Origin: Stappia indica
Lineage (GTDB): Bacteria; Pseudomonadota; Alphaproteobacteria; Rhizobiales; Stappiaceae
Assembly: GCF_009789575.1 (NCBI RefSeq)
Contig: NZ_CP046908.1
Location: 4,493,001-4,557,000 of the forward strand
DNA: 64,000 nt
Reading direction: 5' to 3'
The notes beneath the pieces are model-generated. The model saw nothing but the letters and a program-made list of their open reading frames with translations, was not told the DNA's origin and did no database searches. Every line of letters starts with the position of its first letter. Position 1 is the first letter of the stretch. A program made the translations under genes and the position numbers. Of the stretch, positions 25,095 through 34,600 are shown in pieces.

Positions 25095-25338
25095 GATGCG
25101 CTTCAAGTGTCGAAAGGCCGCGCGATGATGCCCGGCCGCCAGATCAACACAGCCGGGATTGTGATCGCAAGCAACGTCTTCAGCCTGCGCAACTTCTTCT
25201 ATTCTAAAGGCGCTGTGCCAAATAATTCTGCAGTATCAATTCTCTCCAAGAGAAGGCGATGGCCGGCGAAACACTTCATTCGTTGCAATCGGCCATCCGG
25301 CATTGCGAGAACGTCGCAGTCCGGCTGTCGGCGCGGCG

Positions 25339-25734
25339 TCAGGTTGGAGACTGGGTTTCCAGATCTTTTTTTGATCGCTTCAGTTCTTCGGCTTTCTTCA
25401 GCCCTTCCAGGACAAGTTCTTTGGCTTCGTCTTCAGTCAAAGTGCTCTTGCCTGAAATCATGGGCCAGACAGTCTTGTAAATGGTCAGGCTGCCGACTGT
25501 GTACTCGATGGTCGGCCCCGCGTACACACAGACGAAATTCCAGCATTCGCGGGCAATTTCCATCAGCGCGAGCACCGTGTCGGGCGATACGCCATCCGCG
25601 GGCGCATACCCGCTCTCTGCAGGGTCAAGGTCTTGGTTCTTTTGAAGAAAGGCATCCATCATCCGGGCGGTTCCCGGCCCGTCATGCTTGGCAAGGGACT
25701 TGGCGATGGAAACGATGGTTTCTTTATCATCCAT
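25339..25734 (-). CDS. Hypothetical protein, last gene of the large operon
   Basis: 131-aa acidic, mostly helical cytosolic protein. The ATG at 25734 overlaps the end of the M48 gene by 8 bp, so I prefer it to an upstream start at 25812 that would lie deep inside that gene. Features are an N-terminal helical part (DDKETIVSIAKSLAKHDGPG), a central WNFVCVYAGPTIEYTVGSLT with one Cys, and a charged C-terminal helix (LTEDEAKELVLEGLKKAEEL). No family recognised. Coupling suggests it is co-produced with the M48 membrane peptidase. Confidence 0.7.
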   Translation of the reverse strand: MDDKETIVSIAKSLAKHDGPGTARMMDAFLQKNQDLDPAESGYAPADGVSPDTVLALMEIARECWNFVCVYAGPTIEYTVGSLTIYKTVWPMISGKSTLTEDEAKELVLEGLKKAEELKRSKKDLETQSPT

Positions 25735-27628
25735 AAAAATCACCTTGAACTCGTCTGGCTCTATCGAACTTGCGAGAGAAATATTCCAGAGTTTTTGCGA
25801 TGATGTAGACAAGCACGAATACCATAGCCGCGCCGAAGGCGGTTGCCAACAGTTCCGGAGGCGGGTTGGTCAAAAGCGGCGCGATGTCGGGGATGCCATC
25901 TTCCGCCCGGACCGCAGACCGGCTCGGCGCCCCGACCACCATCACCATCGCAATCACCATGGCGCCCATGGGAAAGGTGGTGAGAACGACCTCTGCCAGG
26001 AGAAGCCAAGGGCGGAAAAACAGCAGGTTCCGATAGACAAGGCAGGCGAGGGCAAGGAGAAGCGCCGCGACGATCAGATTGCCTCCCAGGAGCCGCGCGT
26101 CTGTGGACAGGCCGAGCTGAATGACGCCGTTGAGGGCGCTGTTGAGTTGCATGGTGCCGAGCCCCAGAAGGAGGATCAACGACAATGCGCTGAAAAAGCG
26201 TCCTGGTACGGCCATCAGGGCCAGCAGCACGGGGCGAAACCGTGCGCGGCTGAAGATGCGGTTCTTTCGACGTCCCTTTTCGCCGTCCCTGAAAAGCCGC
26301 ACCCAGCCAAGCCGCAGGCAAACGCCTCCACAGACCGCAGCGGCGAAGAGGGTGGGCCAGGCCAGCAGGATGCCGGTAGTTTCCGCGACAACCGGGGCCT
26401 CGTAGAAATAGACGAGCAGTCCCAACAAGCCTGGCACGGAAAGAAACAGCGCCAGGATGGCAAGAAGCGCAGCAAGCCAAGGCATAAGGGGGCGACCTGC
26501 GGGGTTCGGCAGGGTCGGCGGCAGGTTCCACGCCAGCAGGATGAACGCGGCAAGAAACACTCCGTCGAAAGCCAGGACCGGCCATTCCCCATGCGCGGGG
26601 GAAATCAGAATGTACAGGGAGCGCAGAGACACGAAGAGCACAAGCAGTGCCGGCAACATGTTGCGGGCATTCAAGCTTATGCCTTGGCGGTGAAGGTCGC
26701 GTTCGAGCTTCGATGTGCTCCTGTCCCAGGCGCTTGTCGGCCCGTCTCTCTTGAAACGATAGGGATCGATCTCGGCCGGAAGTCGATCAAATCCCGCCGC
26801 GTCTGCAAAGTATTCTCGGGTTTTCAGATAGCTGAAGATGACATTCCGCATCGATGCAGCCAGGCAATAGAGAATTGCCACGATAACTGTTGCGCATAAG
26901 AATAAAAAGACGAGAGCGTTCCCGAAATATGGGGCGGAAATCATGACGCTCGGTACGATGAAGATGAGCAAAAGCGCGGATGTCAGCGCCGTCGTTACCC
27001 AGAACACAAGCCTGAAGAGGGAATGAGCGGCATTGTCGAGGGTCAGGGTATGGGCATATTCATGCGCCATGAAAAACCGCAGGGTGGCCTCTTCTGCCAC
27101 CGAAGGCGGTTTGTCGTTGGTCAGATTTTTGACCATGCCCGAAGGAAAGACGATCTTGCGGCGTGCCGCCATGATGTCTTTCCCATCGTCGTCGGCAAGA
27201 ATGTCTTTGAAATAGCCGAACTCTTCGAGAATGCGCCGCACTCTTTCAGGGGTATTTTGCAGTTCGTCATTGGCGGTCAACGAATATCCGCTGCGCCTGG
27301 AAAAGCCTGAATACCCGATGGCGAACAACAGCACGGCGACTGCCGCAAGGCTGATCCATTGCGACAGCGGGGGCAGGGCATCTCCGCGCACGGCCGACCA
27401 GCGCCGGGCGGCCTCGGCGATCCAGCGGGCATAGTCGTCGGGCCGGGTTGACGCGACATTGTGACTTTCCCATCCGAAGACGGACAGGGTGGCCAGCCAG
27501 CTGATGGCGTAGAGCGTGCTGACGATCGCCAGGAGAGTGCTGGCGGCAAGCACCGCGAAAAAGGCGACCGTGCACCACAGCGCAGACCCCTTGAGAGCTT
27601 TGCGGCGAATGTCCGAAGCCAATGTCAT
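25727..27628 (-). CDS. Polytopic M48-like membrane metallopeptidase
   Basis: 633-aa inner-membrane protein with a zinc-peptidase site: HEYAH at 189-193 and EYFAD at 272-276 supply the HExxH and downstream Glu ligands of family M48 (Ste24/HtpX). Two helices (~16-45 and ~88-106) precede the site, two follow HEYAH (~205-230 and ~236-258), and a C-terminal half with about eight further hydrophobic segments is unusual for M48. The active site faces the cytosol in characterised relatives. The start overlaps the upstream gene by 4 bp (ATGA). It is likely a quality-control or processing protease for membrane components of the operon; the substrate is unknown. Confidence 0.88.
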   Translation of the reverse strand: MTLASDIRRKALKGSALWCTVAFFAVLAASTLLAIVSTLYAISWLATLSVFGWESHNVASTRPDDYARWIAEAARRWSAVRGDALPPLSQWISLAAVAVLLFAIGYSGFSRRSGYSLTANDELQNTPERVRRILEEFGYFKDILADDDGKDIMAARRKIVFPSGMVKNLTNDKPPSVAEEATLRFFMAHEYAHTLTLDNAAHSLFRLVFWVTTALTSALLLIFIVPSVMISAPYFGNALVFLFLCATVIVAILYCLAASMRNVIFSYLKTREYFADAAGFDRLPAEIDPYRFKRDGPTSAWDRSTSKLERDLHRQGISLNARNMLPALLVLFVSLRSLYILISPAHGEWPVLAFDGVFLAAFILLAWNLPPTLPNPAGRPLMPWLAALLAILALFLSVPGLLGLLVYFYEAPVVAETTGILLAWPTLFAAAVCGGVCLRLGWVRLFRDGEKGRRKNRIFSRARFRPVLLALMAVPGRFFSALSLILLLGLGTMQLNSALNGVIQLGLSTDARLLGGNLIVAALLLALACLVYRNLLFFRPWLLLAEVVLTTFPMGAMVIAMVMVVGAPSRSAVRAEDGIPDIAPLLTNPPPELLATAFGAAMVFVLVYIIAKTLEYFSRKFDRARRVQGDFYG

Positions 27629-28659
27629 GTCTGGCTCTCCGTTGCATCGTCATTGGAGATTTCCACGTCCCAGCCGGAAACTTCCGGCCGCTTTCGCTGG
27701 GCAACGGCCTCGGTAATCCTGTCGGTCGCCGCAAGGACGTGGCCGGCGTCGAACCGGGTGGAAAACACCACCGGATCGTCTGCGCCGGTTCGGCCTTGCC
27801 AAAGACGAAGGGTGATCGTCCGGCGGGCGGTGCGCAGCAGGCCGGCCAGGTCGGCGATCGTCAGGGCGATCACATGACCGAGAAGGACAAGCCTGTCGGT
27901 CCTCACGCTCTCGCTTTCCAGAACGACCAGGCGGAAGGGGGTGTCTTGCGGGACATGGCGTTTCGGACTGATCGCCTCCGGGGTCTTGCAGGCTATATCC
28001 ACCGTCAGCCCGTCCGCCCCGGAGAAGTCCAGGCGTTCGATGGCAAGTAGCCCCGACAGGTTGCGGATCGCCTCGGTGAGGATTGCCTGAACCCTGAGCG
28101 TATCTTCGGGCGCGCCTCGGTCGAATATCGCCTGCAGGCTGCGTCTTGCTTCGTCGAACTTCTTGTCGATGAGCCAGCCTTCCAGCAGGCGTTCGCGAAG
28201 CTCGGCGCAGCGGTCGGCTTCGGCGATCATCCAGCGGGCATGAGATCGCTGGTAGTCCGACATTTGCTTGCGCGCGGTCCGCCGCGTGGTGGCGGGCATG
28301 CCGCGCCTGCCCAGAACCTTCGCAGCGCGTTCCGGCACACGCGGCATGTCGCCGATATGCAGCCACGGAGGTTCCCAGTCGAGAGCGGGGCTCTCCAGGT
28401 TCAGCTTGCTGCGCAGCAGCGGTTCCGTGCGATATCTGGCGATGGCAGCGCTGGCGATCTCTTCCGGCCGGTCGAGCCAGACGGCGTGATCGGCCAGCCA
28501 GGTCATGACCTCGCCATGGACCGAAACCCGGTCCATCCGGGCAAACCAGCCGTTCTTGTTGCCCGAAGGGCGGGGGGAAGAGACGGTGAGGTCGTCTTCG
28601 AGCCTGTATTCCAGGCCGCGGAACGTGACGGGATTGGCAGGCGGGATGCTGACGCTCAC
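27625..28659 (-). CDS. Hypothetical cytosolic protein of the MoxR-VWA operon
   Basis: 344 aa, no signal peptide or membrane helix. The GTG start overlaps the end of the giant propeller gene (GTGA). The N-terminal third begins with a compact beta-like segment (VTFRGLEYRLEDDLTV) and is followed by a basic helical stretch (RRTARKQMSDYQRSHARWMI) and a second alpha/beta region containing ALTIADLAGLLRTARRTITL. No catalytic motif or known family was recognised. Its place between the scaffold and the M48 peptidase suggests a cytoplasmic accessory of the membrane complex. Confidence 0.75.
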   Translation of the reverse strand: MSVSIPPANPVTFRGLEYRLEDDLTVSSPRPSGNKNGWFARMDRVSVHGEVMTWLADHAVWLDRPEEIASAAIARYRTEPLLRSKLNLESPALDWEPPWLHIGDMPRVPERAAKVLGRRGMPATTRRTARKQMSDYQRSHARWMIAEADRCAELRERLLEGWLIDKKFDEARRSLQAIFDRGAPEDTLRVQAILTEAIRNLSGLLAIERLDFSGADGLTVDIACKTPEAISPKRHVPQDTPFRLVVLESESVRTDRLVLLGHVIALTIADLAGLLRTARRTITLRLWQGRTGADDPVVFSTRFDAGHVLAATDRITEAVAQRKRPEVSGWDVEISNDDATESQT

Positions 28660-31600
28660 TGTCGTGCCTCCTCCTGGACGTGTTGCGTCAAGGTGTCGAG
28701 GTCTGCCTCGAAGACATCGTCCTGCGTGACGAGCACAAATCGATCGTCGATGCGCCGCAACAGGAGAGGGAAGCCGAGGTTTTCGGAGAGTTGCACGCGT
28801 TTGGGGTCCATCGCCGCGAGCAGCGAGACCCCGCCTTCCGAGACGTTATAGCCCAGGACAAGCGAGGGATCCGGGCGGCCCCAGCGCTCCGCGTTCGCCT
28901 GGTAGCGGGTGCGGTCGGCAAGAGCCGCGCTGTCGGACAGGGAAAGACCGCGGGCTTGCCTGCAGTCAGTCCGTGCCTCCAGCGGCTTGTTGTCGATGGT
29001 CATCTGGATATAGGCGGTCTGTCTGTCGAAGGTGATGCCGCGAAGCGAGTACCGTCCTTCCGGCAAGGCCGAGAGGTCCGCGGCCAGGCTCTCGCAGGAG
29101 GTCCGGGCCGTTCCCTCCAGGCTTCGCATCCCGGTATCCGACAGCACCGCAACATCGCCATCCGGCGCAAGGGTCAGGGCCGAGGCGGCTCCGTTCCACG
29201 CCCAGCCTGGAAGCTGACGGCCGTTCGAGGCGTCGAAATAGGCGATCTGGCCGTCCGTCGCGATTGCCACCGCAGGAGCGCCGTCGGCGTGGCTGAGCAC
29301 CGCATGGCCTGCCAACGCGTGGTCGCTGAAACGGCCGTCCACGAGTTTGCGCGTCAAGGTCGCGGCGTTCCGGCTGTGCCCGGTCATCCGTGTGGCATTG
29401 CCGACGAGGCGATAGGCGTAGCTGCCGTCGTGGCCGAGAAGTTTGCCGCAGCTGGCGCCTGCTTCAAAGCGCCCGTCCGGATACCACCGCCCCGACGTGC
29501 CGTCTTTGCGCAGCACGCACAAGCTCTCCGTTGTCGACGGATCGGAGGCCGGTCGGCTGTCGATATCGGAGTCGAGGGCAATGGACACGGCCTCGCGCGC
29601 CAGGCCGGCATGATTGTCGGGACGTCTGGCGCCCGAGGCGCGCCAATCGTCGTGGTTCTGACGAACCCAGCCCAGGTCGGTCACGATATCGAGCGTTCTC
29701 GGATCGATCCGGGCCATGTTGCGCATCCGGTCGAGTGCGAAGCGGCCACCGGCCAGTGGATTGTCTTCCTTGCGCCAGGTGAAACCCAGGTTGCCTGGTT
29801 GCCCGGCCTTGCGTCCGCTGCGGGTGATCGCGATCACCCCGTCATCGAAGATCTCCCTGCCGATGAACGGGTCGCTGGCGGCGTCGATCGGGTCGAACAT
29901 GCGGGAGGTGCTGTTCGCATCCAGCCTTCCGGCAAGGATTCGACCGTCCATACAACGCAGGAACGTCCGCGGTCCTTCGGCAGGCCGGGGAATGAACGAT
30001 GACCTGCCATCCGCGGTCTCGGCCGCGTCCAGTTGGCATTTCGGCGCTTTGGCACCGACCGCCCGGGAAATCTGCAGGGCGTCGGGATCGAAATGTCCCG
30101 TCTGGTCCCGGATCGACACGAAGCCTGCCGGAGTGTAGGCCCACACGGTCCCTTCCGCGAAAACCAGTCCGTCGCGGCGGTCGATTGCGAGCCGTCCTTC
30201 TGCGGTCTGAAGCGGTTCCCAGGTGCTGCCCCGGCGATACTGGAAGGAGACGCCCCGACGGCCCGTGACGTTCACGACCCGAAGCCGGTCGTTCTCATGG
30301 GCAATCATGCCGCTCGCCCGGCTTCTTGCGGCCTCATCCAGCCCCGCCTGGGGCGTTGCAGTGCCGCCTGCCCAGGTCCAGGTCGTCTTTCCAAGGACAT
30401 AGAAGCCCGCCGGCAAACCCTGAGGCTCCGTATCGCTGGCCGGTGTGGTGTGCCGGTGACAGTACAACGCCAGCCTGGTGTCCGGATCGACCGCTTCGCT
30501 GACGGCCGAGCGCAGGCCTCCGCGTGCGGACAGGGCTGTGACGACCCCGTTCCACGATTGGGAGATCGCGCCCCTGCAGCTTGCAAGGTCGTCCAGGTTG
30601 TCATGCGGAAACCGGCCAGCCCGCGGCGCTTGAAGCAGGCGCCCGATCGGATTTTTTGCCGAGTCCAGGTAGAAATAGCTCACCTGTCCGTTGAAGCGGA
30701 CCCAGTGCCAGAAGGTGTTGCCGCCCAGTGCTTCCCACTGCAGCGGATCCGCTTCGGAGCAATCCGACGGGGTGTCTTGCAGGATCTCCAGGCAGGAGCG
30801 TGCGCCGGAGACGAAGACGCGACCGCCGCCGTTGATGCTCTCTCCGATACGCTGGACCGGGTCGTATGAGGCACCCGATCCGCTGCGCGTATCGATGAAC
30901 TGCTGCGTGCGGATGGTGGAACCCTGGAGGTCGAGGATCTGCAACCCCACAGGCGTACCTGCATAGAGCCGTCCGTTGGCCGCGTGCAGGGCGGTGAAAC
31001 TGTCGAACGGCATGGCCGCGCCCGCGGGCCAGTCGATGGCCGACCAGATGCGCTCGCCCGTCCTTGCCAACAGGTGCAGCTCGGCCACCGGACGATTGCG
31101 CTCGAACCGCACGCGCAGCCAGTCGCCGGACGCCGCCAGCCTTTGAATGTCCGGGTTTTCGGGGGCTGCGACCGGCCTGTATCCATTGCCCGTCCAGACG
31201 GAGCCGATGCGCCCGTCGGGGCCGATGGTGACGATCTCCGTCGTCCCGTCCGCCATCGGCCTTGCGTCCAGGTGGGCGATTTGCGACGGGGCCGCGGCTA
31301 CCGGGCGGGGAATATCGCCCAGCTGGTTGAAACTGGAAACCTCGCGGGTGCCATCGGACTGCACATAGACGAGCTTTCCAGGTGCCAGGGCGGCGTGCTC
31401 CAGAACGTCGGCGTCGAACCGGAGCCCGTCCCGCATCGCGGCCGCCTGTCCGGCATCGGGTCGGGTGACCTGCAGGGCGCCGTCGACGAAACGCCATTCC
31501 AGATGCCGGTCCGTCGCGGCAAGTCGGTTGAGGTCGGGATTGGCAACGGGGCTCCACGAGGTGGCCGCGAAGCGGGCCCAGGCTCCGTCGGCGGAGAGCC

Positions 31601-34600
31601 CGTAGAAGAACGTGTCTCCGCGCCCGATCAGCTGTTGGCGGGAGGCCGCATGTGCCAGCGGCGCCACGCGGGAGAGGTCCCTGCCGTGGATCAGGCCGGC
31701 GGGCGTCATCAGCCAGACATCGCTCCCGTCCAGCGCGACGTCCAGCCGAATGTCGAAGATGAAGCCCTGGTCCACGAAGCCGTCATAGGTGTCGACCCCA
31801 TTTGACCAGGTCGCCGTCACGCCGGTGGGCGCTTGCAGGTTCGCCGTCACGCGCAGCTTGCCCAGCTCGAACGAATGGCTGTCCGGTGTCCGGCTTGTGC
31901 TGCTTTCTCCCGCGCCGATGGAATCGCCATTGGCGAAGAAAACACGCCCGCGTCCGACGGCTGTCGCGTCAGTGGGCAGGCTGGCGCGGGTCCAGCTCAG
32001 CCGATCGGGAGCGTCCAGCGAGTATCCCCAGACACCATGGCCATTGACGACGATGTAGTCCTTCGGGCCGCTCATCACGGCAATGCCGGGTTGCGCGAAG
32101 GCAAACCGGCCATTGGGCATGGCTTCGCCGGGCGGCACTGGAAACGTCCTGCCTGCCGCGTCGGCAAACGCAAAGGTCCTGGTCTCGCGCTGCCAGGCGA
32201 TCCACCCGGCACTCATCGCCGGCAGCGGCTCGCGTAGGGTGGAGCCGCGCCAGGACTTGAGCGAAATGTCGCCGATGAGAAGCGAAATGGGCCGCCTGTT
32301 CTTGAAGAAGCTTGTCGGGTCGAGCTGGCGGGTCGCGGCATCGATCCGCTCGACCAGGGCCTCGCGCACATCCTCAAGCAGCCGGGTGTCGAGCATGGGC
32401 GTGGCAGGCTCGCCCGGATCGGCCAGCTCGCAAAGGGGCACCGCAGGGCGGCCGGAGACAAGCCGGTCGCCGTCGTCATAGGTGAACGGGGTGTCCTTGC
32501 AGGCCTCGGCCGTCAACTCCCGGCCGTCGATAACCAGCCTGTCCGGCGACGGCCCGGCCTCGAGGATGGGAGACGCCCCCAGCGAGGCTGGAAGCCTGTA
32601 GACCTGCCTGACCGCAACACAGTCGACCCTGGACGGTTTGGCCGGCGGAACGATGGACACCTGCGGTATGGGCCGGGCCTCTGCCGCAGCCTGCGTCGGC
32701 GTCTGCGGGTCTTGCTCCGTTTCGGCCGGGGCGACAGGTAGCTCGAGCACCGTGTCCGGGTCGCCAGCCTGGGGTGCTTCCCCTTGCAAGGGGTTTTCGG
32801 ACCAGCAGCTGTGGCGTGCGATGCGTAGAATGCGGTCTGCTTCGCGGATCAGCCACTCGTCGCCGTCCAGCGGGAGAACCTGTCTGAGATCGCGGGTGAG
32901 GGCGGGCCCGCCCGTGAAGCGCAGGAGAGGATCGAAGGTCAGGCGCCCGGCGCTGAGCCGGGCCAGTTCGTACCCGTCCCCTGTTTCGACGGCCGCGGCG
33001 ATTTCGGCTCCGGCAAGATCGAAAGTCTTCAGCGTACCCTGGGGCTTTTTGCCGGTGAGCGCCTCGAACGTCTCTTCGCGGCTCAGCGGCTCCCCGTTTC
33101 GCAACCCGAATGCAGAGCCGCCGGTCTGGACCGTTTCGAGCGCTCCGAGCCGTCGGAGGATGCGGACATCCTTTGCAATCGGGGCGATGCTGCCGGTGTC
33201 CGGCACCAGCCGTGTCAGTTGCCGCGCCGCATCGAGAAGAACCAGCGAGCGGTCGTTTTCAAGGGCGGCTTCGATGACGCCGAAATTCTGCGCCACCCTT
33301 TGCAGCTGGCGCGTCTGCCGTTCAAGCAGATACAGCTCGCCATTGGCCATCCGCATCAAGTGGCGTTGGCCGGATTGATAGGCCTGCGCGATGTCGCTGC
33401 CGTTCAGGAGAACCGCCGGCGGCGTCACTGTTTGACAGTTGTCTTTGGAGATCGGGCCCGGTGTCGCGGGACATTCCAGCGCCCGCCCGTCGGCCAGGAT
33501 TCTGACGACCTTTCCGGTCTCGGTAACGGCAAAACGTTCCCCAGCCTCCGGTGAGAAGGTCGAGAAGCGCGGTGGGGGCGATGATCCGGCGGGTTTTGAA
33601 AGGGCTCCCGGATCGAACAGGGCGACATGGACGGTCTCCGGTGCATCCGGATTGCCGTCGATGACGAGCAGCCTGCCGCTTGCCCGCTCCAGCCTCCGGT
33701 CTTGCCGCCGCCCCGCCAGGTCGATTGCGTGTATCGAAGCGGCGTCGGGTCTGTTCGCCTGGTTGACGAAGGCGACTTCCCCCTGGCCCAGAAAAGCCCA
33801 GCTGTCGTCGGAAAGGGCCGCAACGTCCAGCAGGTCCGAAACGGGAAACGGCAGGGCAGGGAACCCGCGCTGTCTCAGCTGTGTCAGCTGCGCGCTCGCC
33901 CCTTCGGTGAATGTGCCGCCCCAGGTCGTACCGTTGGCCTTGCTAGCGGTCAGAACCAGCGCGTTGCCGGTGTTCCAGATGTCCAGCTGCGCTGGAGACG
34001 CGTCGCCGGTGGCGACCGGGGTTGATTGCCAGGTCCGGCTGATCCCGCTGTAGGACCATATCTGGTCGCCTTGCCCGAAATGGATCGTTTCGCCCGCTTT
34101 GTCGGCGCTTTGGAGTTTTGAAGCGTCCGGCCCCTTCGGCGTGCGGGGCGAAAGGACCGGCGACTGCTTTCCGTTCTGCCATTTGGTCAGGGATCCGTCG
34201 GCGCCAAGCAGCCAGATGGCATCGGTGGCAGGGGAGACGGCAAGCTGTGCTGCGTTCAGTTCTACAGTGGAGTTGGCGATATTGAGCTCCGCCCTGGCAC
34301 AGCTGTCGCCGAACTCCAGCGCCGGAAGCGGGATTGCGAATGCGCGGGTTTCGGTGGCGGCGACCAGATAGGAACCGAGCAACACCAGGCGGGTACCCGG
34401 AGACAGATCCGATGCGGCAAAGGTGTAGCCGAAGTATCGCCGATGGGCTTCGTCGCGAATCCACAGCGTGCGTTCGGTCAGGACGGCGCTGCGGCCGTCG
34501 GGGAGGGGCTTTGCATCCAGGATGCGGACATCTGCAGGGCCGGGAGAACTGAAGAAGCACTCGGGTCGCGAGATGGAGGCGGCCAGCATCGCCTGGCGTG

